Shown here: positions 17,279-25,703 of the stretch, piece by piece
Layout: the number at the start of each line of letters is the position of its first letter
Numbering within the stretch: the first letter of the stretch is position 1
Origin: Verrucomicrobiales bacterium
GTDB lineage: Bacteria; Verrucomicrobiota; Verrucomicrobiia; Verrucomicrobiales; DEV007
Assembly: GCA_029213005.1 (NCBI GenBank)
Contig: JARGPI010000020.1
Span: forward strand, 62,001 to 126,000
Direction: 5' to 3'
Length of the DNA: 64,000 nt
The notes under the pieces: generated by a model
What the model saw: the letters and a program-made list of their open reading frames with translations, nothing else
Database searches by the model: none
What the model was told of the DNA's origin: nothing
Translations under genes and position numbers: made by a program

Positions 17279-18325
17279 TCAGGCAATCACGTTCTTCCTG
17301 AGATCTCGCAGGACCCGGAGTGATCCCCAGTTGGCACCTCGCATTCGCCTCGCCCCGTCTTGCCGCCTGGGACCAAAGCGACTTCGCTCCCGCTCAAACA
17401 CGCGATTCACAAAAGCGGCTGAGCCAAGAACGGCTCCATCTGAAAAATATCGCACGCGGTGGCGCAGCACTTCGGGAATCGACATTGCGCCCTCTTCAAT
17501 CGCGACAACTTTCTCTACTTCGTCTTCATGGAAGCCTTTGCGACCGCGTTCGCCTGTTTCCAGGTTGGCTTCGACTTCCTGACCGTCGGTGTAGAGTATC
17601 ACGCGGTAGCGATTTTGGGTCCGGCGCCAGTCACTTTTGAAATCACGATCTACTAATGCTTCGGAAAGAATTATGCCGAGACCTTTGCGCGCGATTTGAC
17701 TGCCACCGACGGCTTCTGCATATCCCGACCACCGATAATCTTCCGGTTTCTCTACCATTCCGGCCCTTACCGGATTGAGATCGATATAGGCAGCCATGGC
17801 TAGAAGTGCGCCTTGATTTCCTTCCACCAAAACACTGGTAAACGGTTTCTCCCAGAGCGTTCCGGAGCGGTTGTTCCGCCGGTTGATATATCTGGTGACC
17901 CGCTGGTTTAGCTCCTTCATAAAGATCGATAGATCACAGCGCCGGGCCTCGTATTTCGCTAAAATTTGACCGATTCGCTTTTCCGCCACCTCGGCACTGG
18001 ATGATTGTTCCCGGATCCGTTTCAGCTCTCCGCGGACCTCCGCTACCTTGTTCGCTCCGTAGAGAGTGGGTAGCAATTCGAGCAGGCTCTCCTCGGTTAA
18101 CGGCTCCAGCGACTGACGATCCGGAATCTCAAGTAACAGATGGGTGTGATTGGACATCCAACAATAAGTAATCACCCGGACGTGGAGGAACTTTTCGAGT
18201 CGACGCATAATCTTGCGGCACTCCTCTTTCACAACTGCTTCCCGGAAAAAGTATCCCCGATCGACGCATCGCCCAATGCAATGATAGAAGCTGCGCCCCT
18301 CCCCAATTAACCTCGAAGAACTCAT
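17279..18325 (-). CDS. REP-associated tyrosine transposase (RAYT / Y1_Tnp, IS200-like)
   Basis: A 348-residue HUH single-strand endonuclease-type protein. The opening GEGRSFYHCIGRCVDRGYFF is characteristic of a RAYT subgroup. The HUH-type metal site is SNHTHLLLE (about residue 85). The candidate catalytic tyrosine is in RVTRYINRRNNRSGTLWEK. The tail, absent from short IS200 transposases, is basic. RAYTs mobilise or maintain short palindromic REP sequences, and matching repeats with the core AAAAAGCGAGGCTCATA lie on both sides in opposite orientations. I start at ATG 18325; an earlier in-frame start at 18394 adds 23 residues that do not match. Confidence 0.85.
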   Translation of the reverse strand: MSSSRLIGEGRSFYHCIGRCVDRGYFFREAVVKEECRKIMRRLEKFLHVRVITYCWMSNHTHLLLEIPDRQSLEPLTEESLLELLPTLYGANKVAEVRGELKRIREQSSSAEVAEKRIGQILAKYEARRCDLSIFMKELNQRVTRYINRRNNRSGTLWEKPFTSVLVEGNQGALLAMAAYIDLNPVRAGMVEKPEDYRWSGYAEAVGGSQIARKGLGIILSEALVDRDFKSDWRRTQNRYRVILYTDGQEVEANLETGERGRKGFHEDEVEKVVAIEEGAMSIPEVLRHRVRYFSDGAVLGSAAFVNRVFERERSRFGPRRQDGARRMRGANWGSLRVLRDLRKNVIA

Positions 18326-18470
18326 GCTTATATTAATACTGTTCAAAATAATCTCCAGCAAGCGAAAAAGCTGGGATTTTCCCTTAAGTTTCAAATGGGC
18401 GAAGATGCCGTTCGATGCCGGAGGTCAGTGTTTTAGAGGGTTGGGGGAGGAAAAGGGCTTCTTTTCTTAT

Positions 18471-18524
18471 TATGAGCCTCGCTTTTTTTACGTCGCTTTT
18501 TTTACGTCCCGCTTTTTTTACGTC
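18471..18524. repeat. Inverted REP core plus three GCTTTTTTTACGTC units
   Basis: TATGAGCCTCGCTTTTT (18471-18487) is the exact reverse complement of the core repeated at 16796-16888. It runs into three near-identical 14-base units at 18481, 18495 and 18511. The group lies about 145 bases upstream of the RAYT start. The rest of 18326-18583 shows no gene. Confidence 0.7.
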
Positions 18525-18583
18525 CTCTGGGTGGTGTGGGGGGGCGCGGGGTCAAACCCCATGCCTATCCGATTGTGTGCCGG

Positions 18584-18970
18584 TTAGGCTTTTGGGTCCA
18601 GAGGCTCTGAGAGTTGGTGATTTACGTCGCTCCAAAAGAACGGGAGAAGATGAGAATCAAGTTCCTGTTCGTCGGCGATTGTTAGTAGGTCCGCTCCAAA
18701 CTTTGCGGCAGCCTCGCGAATCTTTTGAAGAAGCGGTTCTGGCAATTGCGCGTCAACCGTGAATTCATGCTCGCGGTCACTATGTCGCTGCGCTGATTTG
18801 GCGTCACCAAAAAGTGCTCCAACGAAGTCCCTAGTATCAGCTTCTGAAGTTAAGCGCTTCTGAAATGTAAAGTCCTGCCATTCGCTTGAACCGTCTGGAT
18901 AGAATGTTATTGGAAACTCTCGATCCCTAACCACGATCGAAAATGCAAACAGATAGTCGCGACTACTCAT
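18584..18970 (-). CDS. Hypothetical protein, 128 residues
   Basis: I do not recognise the family. It begins MSSRDYLFAFSIVVRDREFP, has no signal peptide or membrane segment, and is acidic at the C-terminus (PFFWSDVNHQLSEPLDPKA). The composition looks like a soluble globular protein with alternating strands and helices (about residues 5-35 strands, 75-105 helices). It sits alone within the repeat-rich island between the RAYT and the second 300-bp repeat copy, so it may be cargo or a remnant of an accessory insertion. Confidence 0.55.
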   Translation of the reverse strand: MSSRDYLFAFSIVVRDREFPITFYPDGSSEWQDFTFQKRLTSEADTRDFVGALFGDAKSAQRHSDREHEFTVDAQLPEPLLQKIREAAAKFGADLLTIADEQELDSHLLPFFWSDVNHQLSEPLDPKA

Positions 18971-19111
18971 AGTGGATTTTCTCCCAACTGGTTTCGTTGA
19001 GCAACGGAATTCTCTTCACACAACGATATAGCACACCGATCCGGCGGGCGCAAGAAGTCGATAAAGGGTGCGAGGGTAACTGGCGAAAATCATTCCAAAC
19101 TCCCTAGCACA

Positions 19112-19412
19112 ATAAAAAGCAAAGCTCATAGTCGAAAAGGAATGAGAAAACCGGGGTTATCCGGCTGGATTAGAGGCTTCCAGCGCCTGCTGGAATTGAG
19201 CCCTACTTTCACTTTAGAAGGTGACTGCGCGACATCTGTGGATCTTTAGATGCCCCGGAGAAGCCTTTTCGGTTTGATTATTCAATCGGGATTTCCCGCT
19301 GAATGGCTTCTTTTAATTTATTCCGCTGATCTTTGGGGGGATATCAGTGGGTCGGCTAGTTTTATTGAGGCTGTTGGCTATATTTTCCGGGTTTACCGGT
19401 AGGGCTGAAATC
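19112..19412. repeat. ~300-bp structured repeat, copy 2
   Basis: A direct-orientation copy of 16869-17167 that starts with a diverged AAAAAGCAAAGCTCATAGTC unit and ends one base before the stop codon of the sulfate-activating gene. The TTCCAGC-GCCT-GCTGGAA hairpin is unchanged, and the ACTTTC/GAAAGT stem is kept through a G-U pair. The bases 18971-19111 before it hold no supported gene. Confidence 0.65.
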
Positions 19413-19413
19413 A

Positions 19414-21150
19414 TCACGGCTCTCCAGGCAGGGTGATGTAGCCTTCGCGAGCGAGGTAGAGAAGAATTTCTCGGGCGGATTCTTCCGGGGTTTGATTCTC
19501 GGTATGAATGACGACTTCGGCATTTTCGGGGACATCGTAGGGATCGGAGATTCCGGTGAATTCAGGGATGATCCCGGCGCGGGCTTTGGCGTAGAATCCT
19601 TTCCGGTCCCGGGCTTCGCAGGTTTCCAGGGAGGTTGCGACGTGAACGAGAATAAAGCCTCCGTTGGCTGAAATCTGTTCTCTGAGGGCATCGCGAATTT
19701 CGGCATAGGGCGCGATCGGTGCGCAGATCGCAACGCCGCCGTTTTTCGTGATTTCATTGGCCACAAAGCCAATTCTCATGACGTTGAGGTTCCGGTGCTC
19801 TTTGGAAAAACTGAGTTCCGATGACAGGTTTTTCCGGACGAGGTCACCATCGAGCAGAGTGACGGATCGTCCGCCGATTTCGAGCATTCTGCTCAAGAGG
19901 ACGCGGGCGATTGTGGATTTTCCGGAACCGGAGAATCCGCTTAACAGAAGGGTGAATCCCTGCTCACTTTTGGGAGGGTGGATTCGTTTCAACTCGTCGA
20001 TAACTTCGGGATAGGAAAACCAGTCGTGAATTTCCTCTCCAGCCTGGAGTCGGGATTGGAGGTCGTGCTCTGAGATACTGAGCACGTTTCCGCCGGCGTT
20101 AACCTCGGACTGCGGAATGTAGTTATCTTTTTCCTCACTGAAGACGAGTTTTTCCGACGGGACGATGGTCATACCGGTTCGCTCCCCGACTTCTTTAACA
20201 AGTGCCCGGGCAGCGTCAGGATCATAAAAGGGCTCCCCGGTTTTCCCGTGTGATGTGCCGGCGTGGTCCGGGCCGACGATAAAGTGACTGCAGCCGTAAT
20301 TCCTGCGAACTAGAGCGTGCCAGAGGGTTTCCCGGGGTCCGGCCATCCGGGTGGAAAGGCTGAGCAGTGAGAGCGTCGCGGTATTTGCAGGGTAGTGCGG
20401 CAAAACGTGCTTATAGCAGCGAACCCGCGCGTAGTGATCGATGTCGCCGGGTTGGGAGGATCCCACCACGGGGTGGATTAGAAGTTTCGTGTCCTGTTCG
20501 TGAAGGGCGCGCATCGTCAGCTCCCGGTGAACGCGATGCATGATGCTCCGGGTGTGAAAGGCTGCGACTTTGTTCCAGCCGCGTTTTGCAAATTCCGCGC
20601 GAAGTTCCGCCGGACTGTGACGAAGGGCGCGATTGTCGTAGTGTTGGGGCAACTGAAAGCCTTCGATTTTTCCACCGACGTAGCAATCGTGAGTTCGCTC
20701 GAGGAGGTGGGCGACTCCTTTGTGATTCAAGTCGGTGGTCCCGTATACTTTTTCGGCCTCCGCCAGTTTGTCCGGTTTCCAGATCGATTCGATGTGTAGT
20801 ACGGCCAGCATGACGCCTTCCGCGTCACGGAGGGTAAGGCTTTCGCCGGTTTTTAGTTGCGACGCGAGGGCATCGGGAAGATCAAGCTGAATCGGGATCG
20901 GCCAAAGCATGCCGTCGGCCAGTTCCATGTTATCGCATACCGATTCGTAATCGGAATGGTTGAGAAAGCCTTCGAGCGGTGAGAATCCGCCATTGAGCAG
21001 CTGCTCGAGGTCGCATTCCTGCCGCGGTGTCAAATCCCAGGACGGCCAGTTTTTTGACAGAGTCTTTAACTCGGCAGCCCGCTCCGGAGATACCACAAGG
21101 TTTCTCAGTTCGCCCCCGTAGGGTGAGATGATGTTTTTCGAGCTTTCCAT
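19414..21150 (-). CDS. Bifunctional ATP sulfurylase / APS kinase
   Basis: A 578-residue fusion that would convert sulfate and ATP to APS and then PAPS. Residues about 1-395 are the ATP-sulfurylase part (PUA-like N-domain, then catalytic domain). Residues about 398-578 are an APS kinase with P-loop GFSGSGKST (405-413) and LLDGDLVRKNLSSEL. In the sulfurylase part the usual QTRN-P-x-H-R-x-H motif reads H199-T-R-S-I-M-H-R-V-H, and the usual GRDHAG reads GPDHAG (293-298), so key active-site positions differ from the textbook form. The 3' end abuts the 300-bp repeat. The role may be sulfate activation for assimilation or sulfation; no reductase genes are adjacent. Confidence 0.88.
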   Translation of the reverse strand: MESSKNIISPYGGELRNLVVSPERAAELKTLSKNWPSWDLTPRQECDLEQLLNGGFSPLEGFLNHSDYESVCDNMELADGMLWPIPIQLDLPDALASQLKTGESLTLRDAEGVMLAVLHIESIWKPDKLAEAEKVYGTTDLNHKGVAHLLERTHDCYVGGKIEGFQLPQHYDNRALRHSPAELRAEFAKRGWNKVAAFHTRSIMHRVHRELTMRALHEQDTKLLIHPVVGSSQPGDIDHYARVRCYKHVLPHYPANTATLSLLSLSTRMAGPRETLWHALVRRNYGCSHFIVGPDHAGTSHGKTGEPFYDPDAARALVKEVGERTGMTIVPSEKLVFSEEKDNYIPQSEVNAGGNVLSISEHDLQSRLQAGEEIHDWFSYPEVIDELKRIHPPKSEQGFTLLLSGFSGSGKSTIARVLLSRMLEIGGRSVTLLDGDLVRKNLSSELSFSKEHRNLNVMRIGFVANEITKNGGVAICAPIAPYAEIRDALREQISANGGFILVHVATSLETCEARDRKGFYAKARAGIIPEFTGISDPYDVPENAEVVIHTENQTPEESAREILLYLAREGYITLPGEP

Positions 21151-21289
21151 GCCGTTTCAGGACAAGCATTAGTTGAGATGATATTCCGTTTCAACCGCTA
21201 ATCAGAATACCACGGAATTCGCTACGCGGTTGAGAGCTTGAAAGTTGTCGACAAAGCCACATAGTTAGAGGCTTTGGATTGTCAGAACC

Positions 21290-21688
21290 ATGGATCAACC
21301 GGAAATCATCCAGTTAATGACCGCAAAGCACCTTTTTGAGGGCGCTTCTCCCGAGGAACTGGGCTCGCTCGTCGATCACGGCGAAGTACTGGCGGTTCCC
21401 GATGGGGAGTTGCTGATCGAACAGGGGAAGATCGGGGAGGCGGTCTGGATTCTACTCGACGGGGTGGTTACGATCTTTGTCGACGGGGCGGAATCCCACC
21501 AGTTGGATACGCCGGGAACTATTCTCGGCGAGATCAGTGCGGTTTCCCGGATTGCTTCCACGGCCAGTGTCAAAGCGACTGGCGAGGTCTCCGCGCTGCG
21601 GATTTCTCACGAATCCCTTCATCTGGCACTCAGTTCCTCGCAGAAACTTGCGGAATCGGTGTTGCGGTCCATGACAAAATATTTGTAG
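21290..21688 (+). CDS. Stand-alone cyclic-nucleotide-binding domain protein
   Basis: A 132-residue protein made up of one CRP-like beta-roll (LFEGASPEELGSLVDHG, then IEQGKIGEAVWILLDGVV and GTILGEISAVSRIASTASVKA) and a short C-helix. There is no helix-turn-helix, channel or kinase domain. The phosphate-binding cassette is only loosely kept (GEISAVSRIASTASVKA where the family often has GE.a.l....R.atv.A). It may sense cNMP or simply act as a protein-interaction module. It precedes the beta-lactamase-like gene by 75 bases on the same strand. Confidence 0.8.
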   Translation: MDQPEIIQLMTAKHLFEGASPEELGSLVDHGEVLAVPDGELLIEQGKIGEAVWILLDGVVTIFVDGAESHQLDTPGTILGEISAVSRIASTASVKATGEVSALRISHESLHLALSSSQKLAESVLRSMTKYL

Positions 21689-21763
21689 CAGTATTCACTT
21701 GTTCCCGAGTTGAATCGAAACTATCTCCACGAATCTTTTCCAGTGAAATCCGTCGAACCAACG

Positions 21764-22633
21764 ATGACTCTTAGACTGAAAAAACGTTTTTTCGTTATTC
21801 TAACCGTCCTGACCGCTTCTCTCTGTGTTGCCTCCGTGGCTCAGGCTGCAGTTGACAGTTCTCTCGAAGCTCAGATTGAACGCTATATCAAAAGCCTTCG
21901 TGCTCAGGGGAAATTGCGCAGCTATGAGCGCACTGCCTGGCTGGTGTATGACTTCAAAAGTGGTAAGCAGACTGTCAGCATCAATGTGGACACTCCTTTG
22001 CAGGCCGCGAGCATGATCAAACCCTATCTCGCGCTGGCATTTTTTCACCGGGTCGCTGAGGGCCGGATCATTTACGGTCCGGAGAGTCGCAAGCACATGG
22101 AGGCGATGATCCAGCACAGTAATAATGATTCAACCAACTGGGTCATGAAACAGGTCGGTGGGCCGTCAGGCGTTCAAAGTCTCCTCAAGCACAGTTATCC
22201 GAATCTCTGTCGGCACATGAGCATTGTGGAATACATCCCGCCGGGTGGCCGAACGTACCGGAACCGGGCGTCGGCGAGTGACTACAGCAGATTTCTCCAT
22301 GCGCTGTGGAATGGGCAATTGCCTCATGGAAAAGAGATCCTCCGGACGATGGCTCTCCCGGGACGGGATCGGCTCTACACTGACGCAAAGCGGGTGCCGG
22401 TGGGAACTCAGGTCTTTAATAAAACGGGGAGCACGGCGATGTGCTGTGGCGATATGGGAATTCTCTCGGTGAAGGGTAAAAACGGGCAGCGATACCCCTA
22501 TATCATCATCGGAATCATTGAGAGCCGGGTGAAAAGCAAGTCGTATGGGTCGTGGATCTCGTTCCGGGCCGATGTGATCCGTGAGGTGTCTAATTTGGTC
22601 TACACCGACATGAAAAAACGTCACGGCCTGTGA
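21764..22633 (+). CDS. Serine hydrolase, beta-lactamase class A-like, exported
   Basis: A 289-residue protein with a signal peptide (residues 1-28, ending VAQA). The penicillin-binding/beta-lactamase triad motifs are visible: S83-M-I-K86 (SxxK), SNN at 119-121 and KTG at 220-222. It lacks a clear class A omega-loop ExxLN, so it may be a DD-peptidase-like or other acyl hydrolase, and a resistance role should not be assumed. I start at ATG 21764 because it opens a classic signal peptide; a TTG at 21710 would extend it by 18 residues. The next gene follows closely on the same strand. Confidence 0.8.
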   Translation: MTLRLKKRFFVILTVLTASLCVASVAQAAVDSSLEAQIERYIKSLRAQGKLRSYERTAWLVYDFKSGKQTVSINVDTPLQAASMIKPYLALAFFHRVAEGRIIYGPESRKHMEAMIQHSNNDSTNWVMKQVGGPSGVQSLLKHSYPNLCRHMSIVEYIPPGGRTYRNRASASDYSRFLHALWNGQLPHGKEILRTMALPGRDRLYTDAKRVPVGTQVFNKTGSTAMCCGDMGILSVKGKNGQRYPYIIIGIIESRVKSKSYGSWISFRADVIREVSNLVYTDMKKRHGL

Positions 22634-22654
22634 TCGGGTGTGATAGGCTTGAGG

Positions 22655-23374
22655 ATGGTTTTCAAAATCATTGCTCTATTAATCCTGAGCCCGATCTGGT
22701 GGGCGGTTTGCGGAGAGAAGGATCTGCCGCCGGTGGCGACATTCTCGATCGTTGCGGTTGATAAAAATACCGGGGAAATCGGTGTCGCGGTCCAATCGAA
22801 GATCGTTTCGGTCGGCTCCGTGGTGCCTTATGCAAAGGCGGGAGTGGGGGCGGTCGCGACTCAGGCCTGGGCAAATCCCCGCTTTGGGCCTCTCGGGCTG
22901 TTGCTGCTGGAATCGGGGGCAAACCCGGCTCAGTGCATTGAATTCTTCAAAAAAGGGGACCCTCAGATTGAATCGCGCCAGGTCGGGGTGGTTTCGGCCA
23001 GCGGTGAAACGGCGACGTTTACCGGTTCGGATTGCAACGAGTGGGCCGGAGGGAAGTCCGGAGAAGGCTATGTGGTGCAGGGGAATATCCTCGCGGGAGA
23101 AGCGGTGGTCGCAGCGATGGCTGAAGCTTTCGAGTCGACTCAGGGCGTTCTCGCGGAGCGACTGATTGCATCGCTCGAAGCGGGGCAGGAAGCGGGTGGC
23201 GACCGCCGGGGGCGTCAGTCGGCAGCTCTTCTAATTGTGAGAGAAAATTGGGGGTACGGCGGCGTGAACGACCGGTTTCGCGATCTGCGGGTTGATGAGC
23301 ATGATACGCCCATCGCCGAATTAAAACGGGTCTACCTGGCGCATCGAAAACTGTTTCCAAGGCCACAGAAATAG
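22655..23374 (+). CDS. DUF1028 family protein (Ntn-hydrolase-like), exported
   Basis: A 239-residue protein whose N-terminal hydrophobic segment (ends WWAVCGEK) looks like a signal peptide. The mature part starts PVATFSIVAVDKNTGEIGVAV, the DUF1028 hallmark, followed by SKIVSVGSVVPYAKAGVGAVATQ and a late GGDRRGRQSAALLIV. DUF1028 proteins are predicted N-terminal-nucleophile hydrolases of unknown substrate. I start at ATG 22655; a GTG at 22640 is also possible. It follows the serine hydrolase gene by 21 bases and is convergent with a sulfatase. Confidence 0.82.
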   Translation: MVFKIIALLILSPIWWAVCGEKDLPPVATFSIVAVDKNTGEIGVAVQSKIVSVGSVVPYAKAGVGAVATQAWANPRFGPLGLLLLESGANPAQCIEFFKKGDPQIESRQVGVVSASGETATFTGSDCNEWAGGKSGEGYVVQGNILAGEAVVAAMAEAFESTQGVLAERLIASLEAGQEAGGDRRGRQSAALLIVRENWGYGGVNDRFRDLRVDEHDTPIAELKRVYLAHRKLFPRPQK

Positions 23375-23391
23375 AGAGGGGGAAGGGGAGG

Positions 23392-25095
23392 CTACTTCTT
23401 GAATTTCTTCCACCAGCCGAAAGGAACCACCCCGCAGCTTTTCGACCAGGTCCGGTATTGAGCTGCCATTTGAGCGGCGATTTCGGGTTGGGCATTGATG
23501 AGATTGTTCATTTCCGAACGGTCCGCTTCGATGTCGTAGAGCTCCCAGTCACCTTTCACACCTTTAGCGACGAGTTTCCATTTGCCCTCGCGGACCGCGC
23601 GATTGCCTTCGTGCTCCCAGAAAATTGGTTTTCCCCGGTCGAGAGTTTCATTTTGAAAAGCGGGTTTCAGAGAAATTCCTTCGAGCGGGATTTTATCGTC
23701 GGAGGGATAGGTGGCTTCTCCGATGTCCACCAGCGTCGTCATGATATCGACGAGATGCGACGGGGTGTGATTCCATCCATTTTTCTCCTTAATTCCCGCC
23801 GGCCAATGCGCGATCAGCGGCGTCGAGATACCGCCTTCGTGAACGTAGTGCTTGTAGAGGCGGAACGGAGTGTTGGAGACGTTGGCCCAGTGTTCTCCAT
23901 AGCCGATTTGTGTTTCCGGTGGTCCCGGCATCACTCCCGGACCGCGCCGCAAGGGGTAGCCGTCGCGACTTTGTTTCGGGATCATATCGAGTTGCAGTTC
24001 GTTGCGTCCCATTGGTTTGAGGGTTGGTTTCGCAGGGCGTTTGACGGGGCCAACCGGCACTTTGCGACCGAAGATCTCGGCACAGCCTCCATTGTCCTGC
24101 AGGAAAAGAATCAGAGTGTTATCGAGCAGGTTGTGGGTCTTCAGTTCGTTGACGATCCGGCCGATTCCCTGATCCATATTATCGATCATCGCCGCGTAGA
24201 CTTCCATACAGGCCGCTTCCCATTCTTTCCGGATGACCCGCTCCCAGTGACCGTCCTGAGGGGAAAGCTTGCAGCTCGCTGGAATGATATTCATTTCCTT
24301 CAGTCTCGCAAACCGGGCCTGACGGACCGGGGCATATCCCGAATTGTACTTCCCTTTGTATTTGGCGATGTCTTTCGGTAGGGCGTGCAGCGGCCAATGG
24401 GCAGCGGTGTAGGCGACGTAGGTGAAAAAGGGCTGGTCCCCGTGGTTCGCGACGTGATCCTGGATAAATTTAACCGCGTTGTCCGAGATCGCGTCGGTGT
24501 AGTAGTAGGTATCGGGCTGATATTCCGGGTCGTTGTACGGCGTGATGTATTGGTTATCTCTGGTTAGAGAATTGGGATCAAAAAATGAACCCGCTCCGTG
24601 GATGGTTCCATAAAACCGGTCGAATCCGCGCTGTAGCGGCCAGTTGTTCTGCGAATCGATCTTTTTGCCGAGATAGGGAGTGACGTGCCACTTGCCGGAC
24701 ATGTAGCAGCGATAACCGGCTGGTTTTAGCACCTGTGCGATAGTCAGGCATTGTTTGTTGAGAAAGCCCTGGTATTGCCGGATTCCGTAGTTCCCCGTCA
24801 TGTGACCAACTCCGGCCTGGTGCGGGTAGAGACCGGTGAGCAGAGAGGCTCTGGTCGGGCAGCAGCGTCCGGTATTGTAAAACTGGGAGAAACGGAGGCC
24901 GTTTGCGGCGAGAGAATCGAGGTTGGGAGTCTGGATTTCGCCGCCGTAACAACCGATGTCTGAAAACCCCATATCATCCGACATCATGAGGATGATGTTA
25001 GGTTTTTCCGCAGCGAAGCTCCAGGAAATCAATGGGATGAGCAGCGCCGCAATCGATCGAAAATGCATCCACGAAAAATGCCGAGTCATCTTCAT
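23392..25095 (-). CDS. Sulfatase (arylsulfatase), exported
   Basis: A 567-residue formylglycine sulfatase with a signal peptide (residues 1-29). It has MMSDDMGFSDIGCYGGEI for calcium binding, then the modification motif C78-C-P-T-R. SGKWHVTPYLGKK and FLQDNGGCAEIFG follow as the usual later motifs. It resembles the aslA/AtsA-like branch that degrades sulfated glycans or aryl sulfates. A GTACCC-type palindromic repeat lies just upstream of its start. It is probably exported to the periplasm and activated by a formylglycine-generating enzyme not found in the window. Confidence 0.93.
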   Translation of the reverse strand: MKMTRHFSWMHFRSIAALLIPLISWSFAAEKPNIILMMSDDMGFSDIGCYGGEIQTPNLDSLAANGLRFSQFYNTGRCCPTRASLLTGLYPHQAGVGHMTGNYGIRQYQGFLNKQCLTIAQVLKPAGYRCYMSGKWHVTPYLGKKIDSQNNWPLQRGFDRFYGTIHGAGSFFDPNSLTRDNQYITPYNDPEYQPDTYYYTDAISDNAVKFIQDHVANHGDQPFFTYVAYTAAHWPLHALPKDIAKYKGKYNSGYAPVRQARFARLKEMNIIPASCKLSPQDGHWERVIRKEWEAACMEVYAAMIDNMDQGIGRIVNELKTHNLLDNTLILFLQDNGGCAEIFGRKVPVGPVKRPAKPTLKPMGRNELQLDMIPKQSRDGYPLRRGPGVMPGPPETQIGYGEHWANVSNTPFRLYKHYVHEGGISTPLIAHWPAGIKEKNGWNHTPSHLVDIMTTLVDIGEATYPSDDKIPLEGISLKPAFQNETLDRGKPIFWEHEGNRAVREGKWKLVAKGVKGDWELYDIEADRSEMNNLINAQPEIAAQMAAQYRTWSKSCGVVPFGWWKKFKK

Positions 25096-25117
25096 AAGTC
25101 AATCCGGGAATTGGACG

Positions 25118-25158
25118 ACTGTACAGGGTACAATCCGGGACTGTACCCTGTACAATCC
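25118..25158. repeat. GTACCC palindromic hairpin repeat, copy A
   Basis: TGTACAGGGTACA (25120-25132) and its inverted partner TGTACCCTGTACA (25142-25154) form a perfect 13-base stem with a 9-base spacer. Three other loci (38505, 42985, 54393) carry the same element. Confidence 0.85.
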
Positions 25159-25172
25159 ACTTTAAATGAGGC

Positions 25173-25694
25173 TTATCCTTTGAATACGATAAATTTCCGA
25201 CAGAGGAAATTGACGATGATGGAGGTGATCAAAAGCGCAAAGGCGGCGACCCAGCTTCCGCCGGTTCCTTTGGTCAGATTCAGGATAGCGATTCCCAGTC
25301 CTGCGGCAAAACCGACACCGGACACGAGGGTGAAAATCAGAAACTCTTTGATCCGGGAATGCCGTCCCCCTTCGAAAACAAACCACAGGTTGGTGAAGTA
25401 GGCGACGGCGTTGGAAATGACGAATCCCACCAGCGAGCTGAGTGTGAAATTGATGATTCTCTGGCCGGTGGACAGTCCCAATTTTTCCACCAGATCCGTG
25501 AAGTGGGGGAAGATCGTGTAGCCTGTCAGTGCAAAAAAGGCGTTGTAAGAGAGCGTCGCCAGCACACCGCAAATCCCGTATTTGGTGAACTGAACCAGAG
25601 GGTGTTTGTTCCCGGGCGACATGAAGACCGCCCAGGTTTTGGACACGGGATTTTTACGGGCATAATGATAGCCCTGAAGGATGTCACTGATCAT
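25173..25694 (-). CDS. GtrA-like membrane protein
   Basis: A 173-residue protein with four hydrophobic segments in the GtrA layout. VQFTKYGICGVLATLSYNAF opens the first helix, FTLSSLVGFVISNAVAYFTN marks the second, and the C-terminal IIVNFLCRKFIVFKG is the hallmark tail. GtrA proteins are thought to help flip or transfer lipid-linked sugars for cell-surface polysaccharides. It carries an N-terminal soluble extension of about 35 residues. It may be co-transcribed with the preceding membrane-protein gene (gap 9 bases). Confidence 0.82.
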   Translation of the reverse strand: MISDILQGYHYARKNPVSKTWAVFMSPGNKHPLVQFTKYGICGVLATLSYNAFFALTGYTIFPHFTDLVEKLGLSTGQRIINFTLSSLVGFVISNAVAYFTNLWFVFEGGRHSRIKEFLIFTLVSGVGFAAGLGIAILNLTKGTGGSWVAAFALLITSIIVNFLCRKFIVFKG

Positions 25695-25703
25695 GTTTTC
25701 GAG

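Noticed and set aside
23458..24381. 307-residue plus-strand frame antisense to the second sulfatase
   Set aside because: The minus-strand sulfatase has full motif support; the antisense frame has no domain or plausible start context.
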